Positions 34,471 to 43,827 of a stretch of 64,000 bases of DNA are shown in pieces. The DNA is from Weeksellaceae bacterium TAE3-ERU29. GTDB taxonomy: Bacteria > Bacteroidota > Bacteroidia > Flavobacteriales > Weeksellaceae. The stretch covers positions 62,001-126,000 of the forward strand of contig JAHUUM010000005.1 in the NCBI GenBank assembly GCA_019218445.1, in the 5' to 3' direction. A program made the position numbers and the translations under genes. The notes beneath the pieces are model-generated. The model had not been told where the DNA came from. It saw only the letters and a program-made list of their open reading frames with translations, and did not search any database. The first letter of the stretch is position 1, and every line of letters starts with the position of its first letter.

Positions 34471-36201
34471 TTATTTATTTAATAATTGCTTTACCAAAGA
34501 TTTTAACTCTTCAATCTCTTTTGATTGCTTTTCTATTTTTTTCTCTTGTTCTATCGTATGTAAATACAATTCTTCAATTTTCTCTACATTGGTTAATTGC
34601 GTTTTTATTACATCTACACCTTCTTCTTTTACTGTCTTAGCAGAAAGATAACCCGGTAAATGTCCATTTGCTTTTACAAAATCTTCTACCTGACTTAATG
34701 ATTTAAATGAATAATCAGACTTTAAAGTAGATTCTCCTTGATAGTAATTCTCAAATACATAATCGGGGAATACAGTTGCTCCGTTTAATACCCCTTTAAA
34801 TCCGTTACCTACTAAAACACCTTCATCTGTAATAGCTACATCATTCGTACGTGTTGCTCCCGCTGAATTAGTGGCTAATACCACAGAGTTATTACTTGGG
34901 TCTTTTTGCCATAAAAAGCCCATTCCTGTTGCATCCCCTATTACTAACTTACCATCTGCATCTACTGCTAATGAACGTTTTGCTGGTGCTCCCTCTTTTT
35001 TAAATTGACCAAAACGAATATCTCCTAAACCTGTGTAAATAGCATAGTTGGATTTTCTTCCATTATTTACATCTTCTAGGTAGATACCAAATTCATTATC
35101 TATACTAATTGTATTTGTATAAGTCCTTTTCCAATTAGGAATATAATAAAATCCTCTAAAATTAGTTATTTTAGAAGCATTATTCTCATATGCTACAGTT
35201 GTTACCCTTACTCCATTGACATCTGTTACTGTGGATAAAGCATCTTTAGAAAAAGAAATAACATTGTGTAAACCAATAAGAGAATAAGTCTTACTACTAC
35301 CTCTAGAAATAACCACTGCTTTATAAGCCATTGCGCTTTTCGGAAAAGAATTATCTTGCAAGACAGTTGTACTACGCAAACCTTCTACCTCATCAGAAGT
35401 TGCATTATTTCTTAAATAAGCACTTGTTCTACCTCCTGATATATTTTTCACATTTCCATTACTATTATGTTCTACACCAAAACTACCCCCTACTAAAACT
35501 GAGTAATCTATAGCATCATTTCTTTTTGTATAAGTATTAGCAGAAAAATTTGCATAATATCCATCAGTATTCGAAGTTTGATTAGCTATTAATACAGAAC
35601 TATTATATACTCCTCCTGCTGTAGATTTTAAGTTCTTAATAAAACCCATAGAAAAGTTCCCTTGTGCATCATCATAAATATCGAATGTTTTATATTGATT
35701 TGTGGTATAATCCCATACTTCAAAATTTTGAGCGTCATAATTTTTAAAAAAACCTCTTTCATCATAAAGTATTTTATTTTTGAAGTCTCCTTGTCCACTA
35801 CGCACTAATTCTATTCTTTGATTAGTTGGGTTATATATCCATTCTCCTACATCTTTTCCGGCTTGTTTTATCCACTTTGCTCCATTCCAAAAATAATATC
35901 CGTTTGAAGTTATATTTTCCACCTTTGCTTTGTTTGCATCATCAGGAACTGCAAATGATGTAGATAAGTCATTTACATAAATCAAAGTTGATTCCTGTAT
36001 CTCATTATTATTTCCCATTTTGTAAGCTTTCTCCTTACTTACTCGTGGGATTAATAACCCATCTAAATTTTCATTGTTTACATTATCATCTTTTACGGTA
36101 ATGTCTAATGTGGCTTTGGGATCGGATTTATTAATCCCTACTTGTGCTTGTAGTCCATAGGTTACTCCTAATACGGACAATAGTAAAATTTTTCTTTTCA
36201 T
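34471..36201 (-). CDS. Large secreted fibre-like surface protein with C-terminal trimerisation/coiled-coil region
   Basis: 576 residues: signal peptide (cleavage likely after GLQAQ), then QVGINKSDPKATLDI, a start shared by many Bacteroidota surface proteins. The middle (about 110-450) is beta-rich with many Asn, Thr and Gly and few charged residues. The end, VFPDYVFENYY... FVKANGHLPGYLSA... VDVIKTQLTNVEKIEEL plus a final coiled coil (about 530-576), is the tail-fibre/S74-like module used for trimer assembly. No T9SS signal is seen. Upstream lies a 782-bp gap with repeats and a microsatellite; downstream are remnants of a related gene. Function probably adhesion; inferred. Confidence 0.7.
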   Translation of the reverse strand: MKRKILLLSVLGVTYGLQAQVGINKSDPKATLDITVKDDNVNNENLDGLLIPRVSKEKAYKMGNNNEIQESTLIYVNDLSTSFAVPDDANKAKVENITSNGYYFWNGAKWIKQAGKDVGEWIYNPTNQRIELVRSGQGDFKNKILYDERGFFKNYDAQNFEVWDYTTNQYKTFDIYDDAQGNFSMGFIKNLKSTAGGVYNSSVLIANQTSNTDGYYANFSANTYTKRNDAIDYSVLVGGSFGVEHNSNGNVKNISGGRTSAYLRNNATSDEVEGLRSTTVLQDNSFPKSAMAYKAVVISRGSSKTYSLIGLHNVISFSKDALSTVTDVNGVRVTTVAYENNASKITNFRGFYYIPNWKRTYTNTISIDNEFGIYLEDVNNGRKSNYAIYTGLGDIRFGQFKKEGAPAKRSLAVDADGKLVIGDATGMGFLWQKDPSNNSVVLATNSAGATRTNDVAITDEGVLVGNGFKGVLNGATVFPDYVFENYYQGESTLKSDYSFKSLSQVEDFVKANGHLPGYLSAKTVKEEGVDVIKTQLTNVEKIEELYLHTIEQEKKIEKQSKEIEELKSLVKQLLNK

Positions 36202-36261
36202 AATACTTAAATTTTAAATTAATATTTTTGTTTTTATTATTATTCTGTTTATTTATATGCG

Positions 36262-36366
36262 ACTCTGAAATAAATTCAGAGTGACATTCTGTACTACAAT
36301 CCTACTGTCATGATGAATTCGTTTCAGCATCGTACGTGTAAAGGGATTGCTTCGTGAACTCGCAAT
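36262..36366. repeat. Cluster of three REP-like palindromes in a 0.8-kb gene-free stretch
   Basis: The gap 36202-36983 has no convincing gene. It opens with three hairpins: ACTCTGAA / TTCAGAGT (36262-36282, perfect), GATGAA / TTCAGCATC (36312-36331, imperfect) and ATTGC / GCAAT (36346-36366) embedded in GGGATTGCTTCG...CGCAATGAC. The last phrase, and the 'TCATTCTGAATTTATTTCAG' type of the first, recall the dispersed intergenic palindromes of flavobacterial genomes. Such units are usually present in many copies per genome; only one cluster is in this window. Confidence 0.6.
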
Positions 36367-36475
36367 GACATGCATGATATATTTTGATGAAAAGTTTCTT
36401 TGTTTTCGATACGGCAAATCACAGACTTCCCACTCATACTGATAGAAACTTTTAATTTTTAATTCATATAAAAAG

Positions 36476-36653
36476 CCTGCTCCCCCAACACACACAAGAG
36501 GAAACAGGCATACAACCGAGTATGAGAAAATTTTTACTATTAAAAAACTGCTCGGTTGATAATAGGTTTTGATTGATTTGTAAAATGACTATTTCTACAA
36601 AAATGGATATAAAAAAAGCCGTGACTTTTTCTTTTAAAAGAATTTCACGACTT
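36476..36653 (-). other. Run of three minus-strand hairpins, two terminator-like
   Basis: Going down the minus strand: AAGTCGTGA / TCACGGCTT (36653-36616) followed by seven T; CAACCGAG / CTCGGTTG (36558-36513, long loop); and GCCTG / CAGGC extended by wobble pairs (36509-36476) followed by five T. No gene ends here, so the hairpins may terminate small transcripts or be relics of lost genes. Confidence 0.5.
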
Positions 36654-36732
36654 AATTTTTTGGCTAAAAAGTGATTTAGCGCTCTTGTATATTTTGAAAA
36701 TATTCTATAAACTAACGCACACGCCTGATTAA

Positions 36733-36769
<37 letters not shown>

Positions 36770-36789
36770 ACACAATTTCTAAAACTGTG

Positions 36790-36797
36790 CAAATCTA
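36790..36797 (-). promoter_or_regulatory. Possible -7 box upstream of the microsatellite
   Basis: The minus strand reads TAGATTTG, a TAnnTTTG match. A transcript would begin near 36783 and run straight into the CA repeat. No -33 element is visible. Confidence 0.3.
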
Positions 36798-36948
36798 AAG
36801 TGTTAAAGTTTATATTTATTTGCATGTTGCTCATTTGTCTCTGATAACGTGACAAATATAGGAATTATTTTTAGTTGTGAAAAAGTTTTGGATTTCTATT
36901 TCTTATCTTTAATTTCTATTTCTAAGGAAATAAATACTTTAAACCTTT

Positions 36949-36986
36949 AAAGACTGACTTAAATCAGTCTTTTTTTTGTAGCTTTG
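36949..36986 (+). promoter_or_regulatory. ABC-transporter promoter with a 24-bp dyad upstream of the -7 box
   Basis: TAGCTTTG (36979-36986) is a TAnnTTTG box 24 bp before the ATG at 37011. Just upstream, AAAGACTGA and TCAGTCTTT (36949-36972, spacer CTTAAA) form an almost perfect palindrome across the -33/spacer region, followed by eight T. It looks like a terminator but precedes the expected transcription start and no plus-strand gene ends there, so an operator is the better guess. Confidence 0.55.
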
Positions 36987-37010
36987 CTTTCAAATTTTAT
37001 AAAAGATAGA

Positions 37011-37919
37011 ATGAGTTTTTTATTAGTCGCAGAGAACGTAACTAAAAAATACGGACCAAAGACAGCTTTAGATAATTTTAGTTTGCAAATCCCCAAAGGT
37101 TCTATTTATGGTTTATTAGGACCAAATGGAGCGGGAAAAACTACTTTCATTAGAATTATTAATCAAATTACAATGCCGGACAGCGGTAGTGTTTTATTAG
37201 ACGGTGAACCGCTTTCACCTCATCATATTTCACAAATCGGATATATGCCGGAGGAACGTGGTTTATATAAAAATATGAAGGTGGGAGAACAAGCAATTTA
37301 CTTGGCTCAGCTAAAAGGAATGTCTAAAAAAGAAGCACGAGAAAAACTTAAATATTGGTTTGATAAATTAAATATCGGCGACTGGTGGAATAAGAAATTA
37401 AGTGAACTTTCTAAAGGTATGGGACAGAAAATTCAGTTTATTGTGACTGTTTTGCATGAGCCTAAATTATTAATCTTTGATGAGCCTTTTAGTGGATTTG
37501 ACCCTGTGAATGCCAATATCATTCGAGATGAAATCTTGGAGTTAAAAGACAAAGGAACAACTATTATTTTTTCTACTCACCGCATGGAAAGCGTAGAAGA
37601 AATGTGTGATTATGTGACTTTAATTAATCAATCTAAAAAGGTGCTGGACGGACCAATCAATCAAATAAGAGAATCTTTTAAAGACGGAAAATATAAAATA
37701 GGTTTAAGAGTTGATTCTCCAATGGAATGGAGTAATTTTAAAAATCAACATCAATTAGAAAATCTAATAGAAAATAACGGTGCAGCTTCGTTTATTACTC
37801 AACCGAATGTAGAAGACAATACATTGATTTCTTCTCTCGGAAATATAGGAACTATCACGGAATATGTGGAAATAATCCCAACTATGAACGATGTATTTAT
37901 TAACGCCGTAAAATCTTAA
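37011..37919 (+). CDS. ABC transporter ATP-binding protein (NatA-like exporter)
   Basis: 302 residues from ATG 37011 (MSFLLVAENVTKKYGP); the in-frame TTG at 36984 lies inside the -7 box and is rejected. All ABC motifs are present: Walker A GPNGAGKTT (about 38-46), signature LSKGMGQ (about 137-143), Walker B LLIFDEPFSGFDP (about 157-169) and switch His in STHRME. A C-terminal domain of about 90 residues (DUF4162-like) follows. It pairs with the permease three bases downstream to form an exporter. Confidence 0.93.
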   Translation: MSFLLVAENVTKKYGPKTALDNFSLQIPKGSIYGLLGPNGAGKTTFIRIINQITMPDSGSVLLDGEPLSPHHISQIGYMPEERGLYKNMKVGEQAIYLAQLKGMSKKEAREKLKYWFDKLNIGDWWNKKLSELSKGMGQKIQFIVTVLHEPKLLIFDEPFSGFDPVNANIIRDEILELKDKGTTIIFSTHRMESVEEMCDYVTLINQSKKVLDGPINQIRESFKDGKYKIGLRVDSPMEWSNFKNQHQLENLIENNGAASFITQPNVEDNTLISSLGNIGTITEYVEIIPTMNDVFINAVKS

Positions 37920-37921
37920 TT

Positions 37922-39232
37922 ATGAAACAAATTTGGTTAGTTACTAAACGTGAATACTTTGTAGAGGTTAAGAAAAAATCTTTTATTTTACTCACTTTTG
38001 CCATGCCTTTTTTAATGGTGGGACTTATGGCTGTCATTATATTTTTGAATCTTGCCAACTCAGAAACTAACAATATTGCTGTTGTAGATGAGAGCGGATT
38101 GTTTTATAATTCTTTTGAGTCTAACGAGAATAATCATTATTACTTTTACCCGAAAGAAGAATTAGGCTCTTTAAAAGATACCATTTCTAATAGTAAATAT
38201 TTATCGGGAATATTAGTAATTCCTCCAACTGATACAACATTTAACAGTCTGAAAAAGGGAATTCAATTTATTTCTAATAAAAATGTGGGGATTTCTTTGA
38301 TTCCGTCTTTACAAAACAAAATCGAAAATAGATTAGAAGCACTGAATTTAGAGAAAAAAGGAATAAGTTCAGAAGATTTAGAAAAAGCTAAAGTAAACGT
38401 AAATATAGATGTAGAACAGGAGTTTAACGGGGAAATAAAACAGACCAATCAAACTAAAGAAGGGGTAAAATCAGTACTTTCCGGAATATTGATGTATGCT
38501 ACTTTTATGTTTATCATGATTTACGGCGTACGTGTAATGCGAAGCGTTATAGAAGAAAAAAACAACCGCGTGGTGGAAATTATAATCTCCAGCGTAAAGC
38601 CTTTTAATTTAATGATGGGGAAGATTTTAGGAACTACTTTGGTAGCAATTACACAATTTACTATTTGGATTGCAACTATTCTTATTCTTCTTTTATTCTT
38701 TCCTCATTTAATGGAAATGTATATAAATAATCCCGGTGGAGAAGCAATGGGAAGTGCAGAAGCCATGTCCTTTCAATCGAATATACAAGAAATAATAGCG
38801 GCAATTTTTGAGATGAATATTCCTTTAATCATAGGCGTTTTCTTTATTTATTTCTTTTTTGGCTACTTATTTTACAGTGCTTTATTTGCGGCAATTGGTT
38901 CTTCGGTAGAGAGCGATGCAGAAACTCAACAATTTATGTGGTTAGGTATATTACCTTTATCCTTAGGTTTATACGGTTCTATTTCCATTTTCGAAAACCC
39001 CGATGGTCCGGTAGGATTTTGGTTTAGTTTGATTCCGTTTACCTCGCCTGTTACCATGATGGCGAGAATTACATTTGGTGTTCCGACTTGGGAATTATTA
39101 TTGTCTATTTTCTTATTGCTTGGTTCTGTATTTTTAATGGTTTGGTTTGCTTCTAAAATATACCGTGTCGGAATTTTAATGTACGGAAAAAAGACCTCTA
39201 TCAAAGAGTGGTTAAAATGGATAAGATATTAA
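37922..39232 (+). CDS. ABC-2 type transporter permease (NatB-like)
   Basis: 436 residues: TM1 (about 21-46), a periplasmic domain of about 140 residues, then five or more helices in the second half with the ABC-2 signature EEKNNRVVEIIISSVKPFNLMMGK (around 207-230). The fold matches NatB, a sodium or drug exporter subunit; the substrate is not readable. It forms an operon with the ATPase upstream and an SDR gene four bases downstream. Confidence 0.92.
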   Translation: MKQIWLVTKREYFVEVKKKSFILLTFAMPFLMVGLMAVIIFLNLANSETNNIAVVDESGLFYNSFESNENNHYYFYPKEELGSLKDTISNSKYLSGILVIPPTDTTFNSLKKGIQFISNKNVGISLIPSLQNKIENRLEALNLEKKGISSEDLEKAKVNVNIDVEQEFNGEIKQTNQTKEGVKSVLSGILMYATFMFIMIYGVRVMRSVIEEKNNRVVEIIISSVKPFNLMMGKILGTTLVAITQFTIWIATILILLLFFPHLMEMYINNPGGEAMGSAEAMSFQSNIQEIIAAIFEMNIPLIIGVFFIYFFFGYLFYSALFAAIGSSVESDAETQQFMWLGILPLSLGLYGSISIFENPDGPVGFWFSLIPFTSPVTMMARITFGVPTWELLLSIFLLLGSVFLMVWFASKIYRVGILMYGKKTSIKEWLKWIRY

Positions 39233-39236
39233 AATT

Positions 39237-40031
39237 ATGAACTCTACAACATATAATAAAGTTGCATTAATCACCGGAGCAAGTAGCGGAATCGGGAAAG
39301 AATTAGCGAGAATTCATGCTGAGAAAGGCGGAGATTTAGTGGTTATTGCCCGAAGTGAAAATAAATTGATTGAGCTAAAAAATGAACTGGAAAATAAGTT
39401 CAATGTTAAGGTCTATATCATTGTAAAAGATTTAACTAAAGAAAACGCTCCAAGAGAAATTTACGAACAAATTCAATCAGAGAATATAAAAATAGATTAT
39501 CTAATTAATAATGCAGGATTTGGAGGAATCGGAAAATTCAATGAGCGAAATATAAATGAGGATATCACAATGATTAATTTAAATATTGTGGCTTTAACTT
39601 CTTTAACTCATTATTTTTTACAGGATTTTGTGAAAAGAAATTCAGGAAAAATATTAAATGTTTCTTCTACTGCAAGTCTAATGCCCGGACCTTTACAAGC
39701 GGTCTATTTCGCGACAAAAGCCTATGTAACTTCTTTTAGTAATGCGATTTCTGAAGAATTAAGAGATACAAATATTACGGTTACTAACCTTATGCCCGGA
39801 GCTACAGAAACAGAATTCGGAAAAATATCAGGAATGGATAAAACCGATATGTTTAAAACTACTACTGACCCTAAAATTGTTGCAAAAGCAGGATATAACG
39901 GAATGCTAAAAGGAAAATTAAATGTAATATCAGGCTTATCTACTTTACAAAAAATAATGATTAAACTAATTCCTTTTACACCTAAGAAAATTGTTTTATC
40001 CCAAATAAGAAAAGGACAAGAAGTGAAGTGA
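39237..40031 (+). CDS. Short-chain dehydrogenase/reductase
   Basis: 264 residues with classical SDR motifs: TGASSGIGKELA (about 14-25), NNAGFGG (about 91-97), Ser in LNVSSTAS (about 139-146) and YFATKAYV (about 156-163, YxxxK). It uses NAD(P)H to reduce a carbonyl; the substrate is unknown. Its close spacing after the ABC permease suggests one transcript. Confidence 0.9.
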   Translation: MNSTTYNKVALITGASSGIGKELARIHAEKGGDLVVIARSENKLIELKNELENKFNVKVYIIVKDLTKENAPREIYEQIQSENIKIDYLINNAGFGGIGKFNERNINEDITMINLNIVALTSLTHYFLQDFVKRNSGKILNVSSTASLMPGPLQAVYFATKAYVTSFSNAISEELRDTNITVTNLMPGATETEFGKISGMDKTDMFKTTTDPKIVAKAGYNGMLKGKLNVISGLSTLQKIMIKLIPFTPKKIVLSQIRKGQEVK

Positions 40032-40095
40032 TTTTTTAATTAAAGTATAAGGTTACAACCAAAAAACTATATAAATTAGTTAGAGTTAGTTTTTC

Positions 40096-40878
40096 TTACA
40101 AATAAGGAAAACTAACTTGTTTAAATGGATTTATAAAAGTTATCCATTGAGTAGTTTTCAAAGTTTTTCCATCTGTATTCATGGGTGTAAATCTAACTTT
40201 ATATTTATTATCTCGGTTTTTATAAGAAAAACCAAATCCCCCGGCACACATTCCATGTCCCACTCCTAATTTTGCTTCAGAGCTTATTAAATAATAAGTA
40301 GATTTCTTATTTGTGGCTAAATCTACTAATTCAGTTTTATACCAAACCTCTGAAGAGTTATTCTTATTTTCTATCTCAAAGTTTGCATAAACACTAGGAC
40401 CACAACCATAATGAATAACTTCTGTATCTTTAAATTTAATACTTAACCTTGAATTTAATGGCTTTGTAAACTCCTCGTCGGTCGTTTCCCAAAAGACATC
40501 TTCGTTATTTTTTGTATCTATATTATATCTTTTCAGTTGAGTTATCTCTATTTCTGTTAGATTTTCCCACTTTAAAAAATATTTCGTATTCGGCTTTAAT
40601 CTTTCTATTGGTTTAAAAATAGCTTGACTTAAACCATAACCTTTATAAATATTTAAACACTTTAAGTCTATCTTTTCTCCTGTTTCTGTTTCTAAATAAA
40701 CTTTTCTTTTATTAAAAGTTTTTATTACTTCCTGCCCCCATCCATATCCCTCAATAATAAACATTGAGTTTAAACTAACTTTAGTATTTTCAGGGTAAAA
40801 TGACATATCCGTAACACCGCATTCAGCATAGGTTAATTTAATTGTCAGTACAAAAATTATTAATAATATCTTTTTCAT
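40096..40878 (-). CDS. Secreted protein of unknown function
   Basis: 260 residues with a signal peptide ending KLTYA (about 18). The body is beta-rich and resembles an Ig-like or sandwich fold. Cysteines in ECGVTD, DLKCLN, YGCGPS and GMCAGG could form disulfides, which fits periplasmic location. There are Gly/Tyr-rich turns (GYGWGQE) but no known motif. It is single and ends facing the SDR gene. Confidence 0.6.
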   Translation of the reverse strand: MKKILLIIFVLTIKLTYAECGVTDMSFYPENTKVSLNSMFIIEGYGWGQEVIKTFNKRKVYLETETGEKIDLKCLNIYKGYGLSQAIFKPIERLKPNTKYFLKWENLTEIEITQLKRYNIDTKNNEDVFWETTDEEFTKPLNSRLSIKFKDTEVIHYGCGPSVYANFEIENKNNSSEVWYKTELVDLATNKKSTYYLISSEAKLGVGHGMCAGGFGFSYKNRDNKYKVRFTPMNTDGKTLKTTQWITFINPFKQVSFPYL

Positions 40879-40976
40879 TTGATTTAGTTTTAAATATTTC
40901 TAAAGACCATATTAATTTATAAGACTTTAAACCCCTAATGTACAAACTTTTAATTAAATATGCACTTATAAAAGAA

Positions 40977-41000
40977 AAACCTCCCAATAATGGAAGGTTT
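40977..41000 (-). terminator. Terminator of the C1 peptidase gene
   Basis: AAACCTCC and GGAAGGTTT pair with one bulge; a T run follows on the minus strand. Confidence 0.7.
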
Positions 41001-41025
41001 TATATTATTTTATTAGATTAATAAA

Positions 41026-42189
41026 TTATTTCTTATGATTTAATATTGATTTAGGAACTCCGGCTTTATTTACTAAAATTGCAGTAGTTTTATAACGCAC
41101 ATAATTTTTAGTTACATAAATATATCCTTTTTGGTCGTTACTTGCTCCCCAAGAGTTTTTAACGATATAATAATCAGTCCCGTCTTGGTCTTTTGCTAAG
41201 CCCACGATATGCATTGCGTGATCATCAGTAGTTTCATAAAGATCGAAGGCTTCTTGTCTTATTTCCGGTGTAATAGTTTTTTCCGGTTTAGGACCGTTAA
41301 ACATTTCTTTTCTTTGCTTATCAGTCATATCAGCATAATCTACTTCCGGAACATAAGCTACTCCATTTACCCAGCTAAAGTATTTTTCGGTAACATCTGC
41401 TGCCCATCCTACTGTGTATCCTTTATCTAAGGCATAGTCTATAGTTTTCACCATGTCTTCCATTGGCACATTATACGCATAATCGAAACTCCAGTTGTCC
41501 GGAACTGCCATAAATACATCGGTGTATTTTGGTTGATCTTCATAAGATACCATTTCGATATAATCTTTAGCATCCAACCCTACTACTTCTTTTGCAAATG
41601 TCTTTGGTGTATATTTTTTCCCATTATAAATGAAAGTTTCCGGCACTTTTCCTAAATAAGAATCTAAAGCTGCTGTAAAAGCTTTTTGCCAATTTGGAGT
41701 TAGTCTTTTACTTTTTACTATTCCTTTTAAGAAGCCCTCTAAACCTGCTTGCATTTCTGAGAAATCATTTGTATCTGATCCGTAATTTAATCCGTCATAA
41801 ACTTCTTGTGGTAAAGCCCCATATTTTTCATACGCATTTATTACATCATGTAATTCTCCTCCGTCTCCCCAGCTTACATTTCCATGCATACGTACATAGT
41901 TTTTAGCTTTTTCTATATAAGTATTTCTCGCAGTATATATCTCAGCTAAATCTACCGGTTTTTTACCTTTTTTGATCATTTCTGCCTCTAAGAAAGAGTT
42001 TCCTGAATAACTCCAGCAAGTTCCACTTCTTCCTTGATTCTTAACTTCTGTAGATTCTATAATTTTTACCGGAGTAAAAATAAATCCATTGTCAAGGCTT
42101 TTATTATTCTTTAATGCATTAATTAAATCGTCTTGTGCATGTAAACTTACAGTAGCTCCAAGCACTAAAGCCATAATTACTTTTTTCAT
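41026..42189 (-). CDS. Secreted C1-family cysteine peptidase (PepC/bleomycin-hydrolase type)
   Basis: 387 residues with a signal peptide ending SLHAQ (residue 19). The papain-clan triad is clear: Cys58 in NQGRSGTCWSYS, His in DDHAMHIVGLA (about 334), Asn in IVKNSWGAS (about 354). The long insertion between Cys and His and the overall length match aminopeptidase C. Unlike classical PepC it is exported, so it probably trims peptides in the periplasm or outside the cell. Secreted PepC-like enzymes are common in Bacteroidota. Own terminator downstream. Confidence 0.92.
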   Translation of the reverse strand: MKKVIMALVLGATVSLHAQDDLINALKNNKSLDNGFIFTPVKIIESTEVKNQGRSGTCWSYSGNSFLEAEMIKKGKKPVDLAEIYTARNTYIEKAKNYVRMHGNVSWGDGGELHDVINAYEKYGALPQEVYDGLNYGSDTNDFSEMQAGLEGFLKGIVKSKRLTPNWQKAFTAALDSYLGKVPETFIYNGKKYTPKTFAKEVVGLDAKDYIEMVSYEDQPKYTDVFMAVPDNWSFDYAYNVPMEDMVKTIDYALDKGYTVGWAADVTEKYFSWVNGVAYVPEVDYADMTDKQRKEMFNGPKPEKTITPEIRQEAFDLYETTDDHAMHIVGLAKDQDGTDYYIVKNSWGASNDQKGYIYVTKNYVRYKTTAILVNKAGVPKSILNHKK

Positions 42190-42271
42190 ACTTTCATTTT
42201 AATTGTGGTAAAGTTATTAATTATATACTATTTATACTAAATTTTTTCTGTTTTATTTATAGAATCACGTA

Positions 42272-43681
42272 TTATCGCTTAGATTTTAGATTATCACCGT
42301 CATTTTTATGTAAATAAGAAAATACAATTGTAGATAAAACTGTAATTAAACCTACACTTATAAATGTTAATCTAAACGCCCAATGCATTGAATTTTGTGC
42401 AAACCACTCTCTTCCTTGGAAAAACCTTAAAATCGCTAAACCTATTGCTATTCCAAAACCAAAAGATAATTGCTGATTTACAGACAATAAGCTATTTCCA
42501 CTACTGGTTTGGTAATTTCTTAAATTTGCAATTGCAATAGAGTTCATAGCAGTAAATTGTACAGAGTTGAAGATACCTATCATGATTACAAGCGGTATAA
42601 AAACATAAATACTACTTTGCTGAGACGGAATGGCTAAAAGCATCATTAAAACACCCAAAACCAATGTATTATACAATAATACTCTACGATATCCAAATCT
42701 GTTTAAAATAGGCACTACAGCGGGTTTTGTCAACATAGATGAAAGTGCCATTGGAGCAATTATCCAACCGGAAACAACTGCGGATTGCTTATAATCTACT
42801 TGCATTAATAATGGTATAAGTAATGGCAATGAGCTTATTCCTAATCTACACGCCAAATTGCCGATTAATCCTACTCTAAATGTTCGTACTTTTAATAAAC
42901 TTGTGGGGAATAAAGGATTTACTTTTCTCTTAGCATGGTAATGATACAATGGAAGAAATAAAAAACCTACAATTAAAAAGGTTAAACCGTATATAAAATA
43001 AGGCTTATCTGTAATTATTTCTAATCCTATGGATAATAAAACTGAGGCTAACCCAAAGATTAAAAAACCTTTAAAATCTAATTTCTGTTTTCCTACATAA
43101 AAATCAGGCATGTATTTAATTCCTAATAGAACTCCTGCGATAGCTATTGGTATATTAATTAAAAAAATCCAATGCCAACTTAAATAATCAACTAAATATC
43201 CTCCGACCAAAGGCCCGGCAATAGGTCCTATTAATGCAGGAATCACAGCATAATTCATGGCTACAACCAGTTCATTTTTATTATAGGTTTTTATTAATGC
43301 CAATCTTGCCACAGGAGTCATTAATGCACCTCCCAATCCTTGAATAATTCTCGCAAAAACTAAAAAGTTTAATGAGTAACTTAATGCACAAAGTATTGAC
43401 CCTAAAGAGAATATAACCAACGAAAGTATAAATATCTTTTTCGTCCCGAATTTATCTGCCAAAAAACCACTAATGGGTATAAACAAAGCTAACGTAATTA
43501 CATAACTTATAATAGCTGATTGCATATTTAACGGCGATACCCCTAAATCTCTTGCCATAGAAGGAAGTGCAGTGTTTAGGATAGTAGAATCTAACATCTG
43601 CATGAATATGGCAGTTGCCAATATATAGGGTAAAAATTTCTTTATTATATCAAGCTCTCTTTCTGAGTATCTACTTTGCAT
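42272..43681 (-). CDS. MFS multidrug exporter, DHA2/EmrB type
   Basis: 469 residues with about 13-14 hydrophobic helices. Family signatures are MLDSTILNTALPSMARDLG (about 24-42, the TM1 motif), GFLADKFGTKKIF (about 71-83, motif A) and RIIQGLGGALMTPVAR (about 111-126, motif B). LIGPIAGPLVGGYLVD (about 150-165) is the antiporter motif C. It expels drugs in exchange for protons. It is single, with no membrane-fusion or TolC partner next to it. Confidence 0.9.
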   Translation of the reverse strand: MQSRYSERELDIIKKFLPYILATAIFMQMLDSTILNTALPSMARDLGVSPLNMQSAIISYVITLALFIPISGFLADKFGTKKIFILSLVIFSLGSILCALSYSLNFLVFARIIQGLGGALMTPVARLALIKTYNKNELVVAMNYAVIPALIGPIAGPLVGGYLVDYLSWHWIFLINIPIAIAGVLLGIKYMPDFYVGKQKLDFKGFLIFGLASVLLSIGLEIITDKPYFIYGLTFLIVGFLFLPLYHYHAKRKVNPLFPTSLLKVRTFRVGLIGNLACRLGISSLPLLIPLLMQVDYKQSAVVSGWIIAPMALSSMLTKPAVVPILNRFGYRRVLLYNTLVLGVLMMLLAIPSQQSSIYVFIPLVIMIGIFNSVQFTAMNSIAIANLRNYQTSSGNSLLSVNQQLSFGFGIAIGLAILRFFQGREWFAQNSMHWAFRLTFISVGLITVLSTIVFSYLHKNDGDNLKSKR

Positions 43682-43783
43682 TTGCTTTAATATTGAATGT
43701 GAGTTTGCACAAAAATCAAACCTATTTTTATTAAAATAATAAAAATTGGAATTTATAATATTTTCTTTTTTTTACATAAAAAA

Positions 43784-43807
43784 AAAGCCCGCTGTATAGC
43801 GAGCTTT
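43784..43807 (-). terminator. Terminator of the SusCD-metallohydrolase operon
   Basis: AAAGCCCGCT and AGCGAGCTTT pair with one mismatch around GTAT; nine A on the plus strand give a T run after the stem for the minus strand. Confidence 0.85.
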
Positions 43808-43827
43808 AAATAATTATTTATTATTTA

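Noticed and set aside
34471-36201. T9SS cargo assignment for the fibre-like protein
   Set aside because: Its end is a coiled coil with a trimerisation module, not a T9SS sorting domain.
36253-36495. Minus-strand frame of 80 codons over the REP-like hairpins
   Set aside because: Composition follows the palindromes; no start context, no homology I recognise.
36984-37010. TTG start for the ABC ATPase
   Set aside because: It is part of the -7 box TAGCTTTG; ATG 37011 gives the normal protein start.
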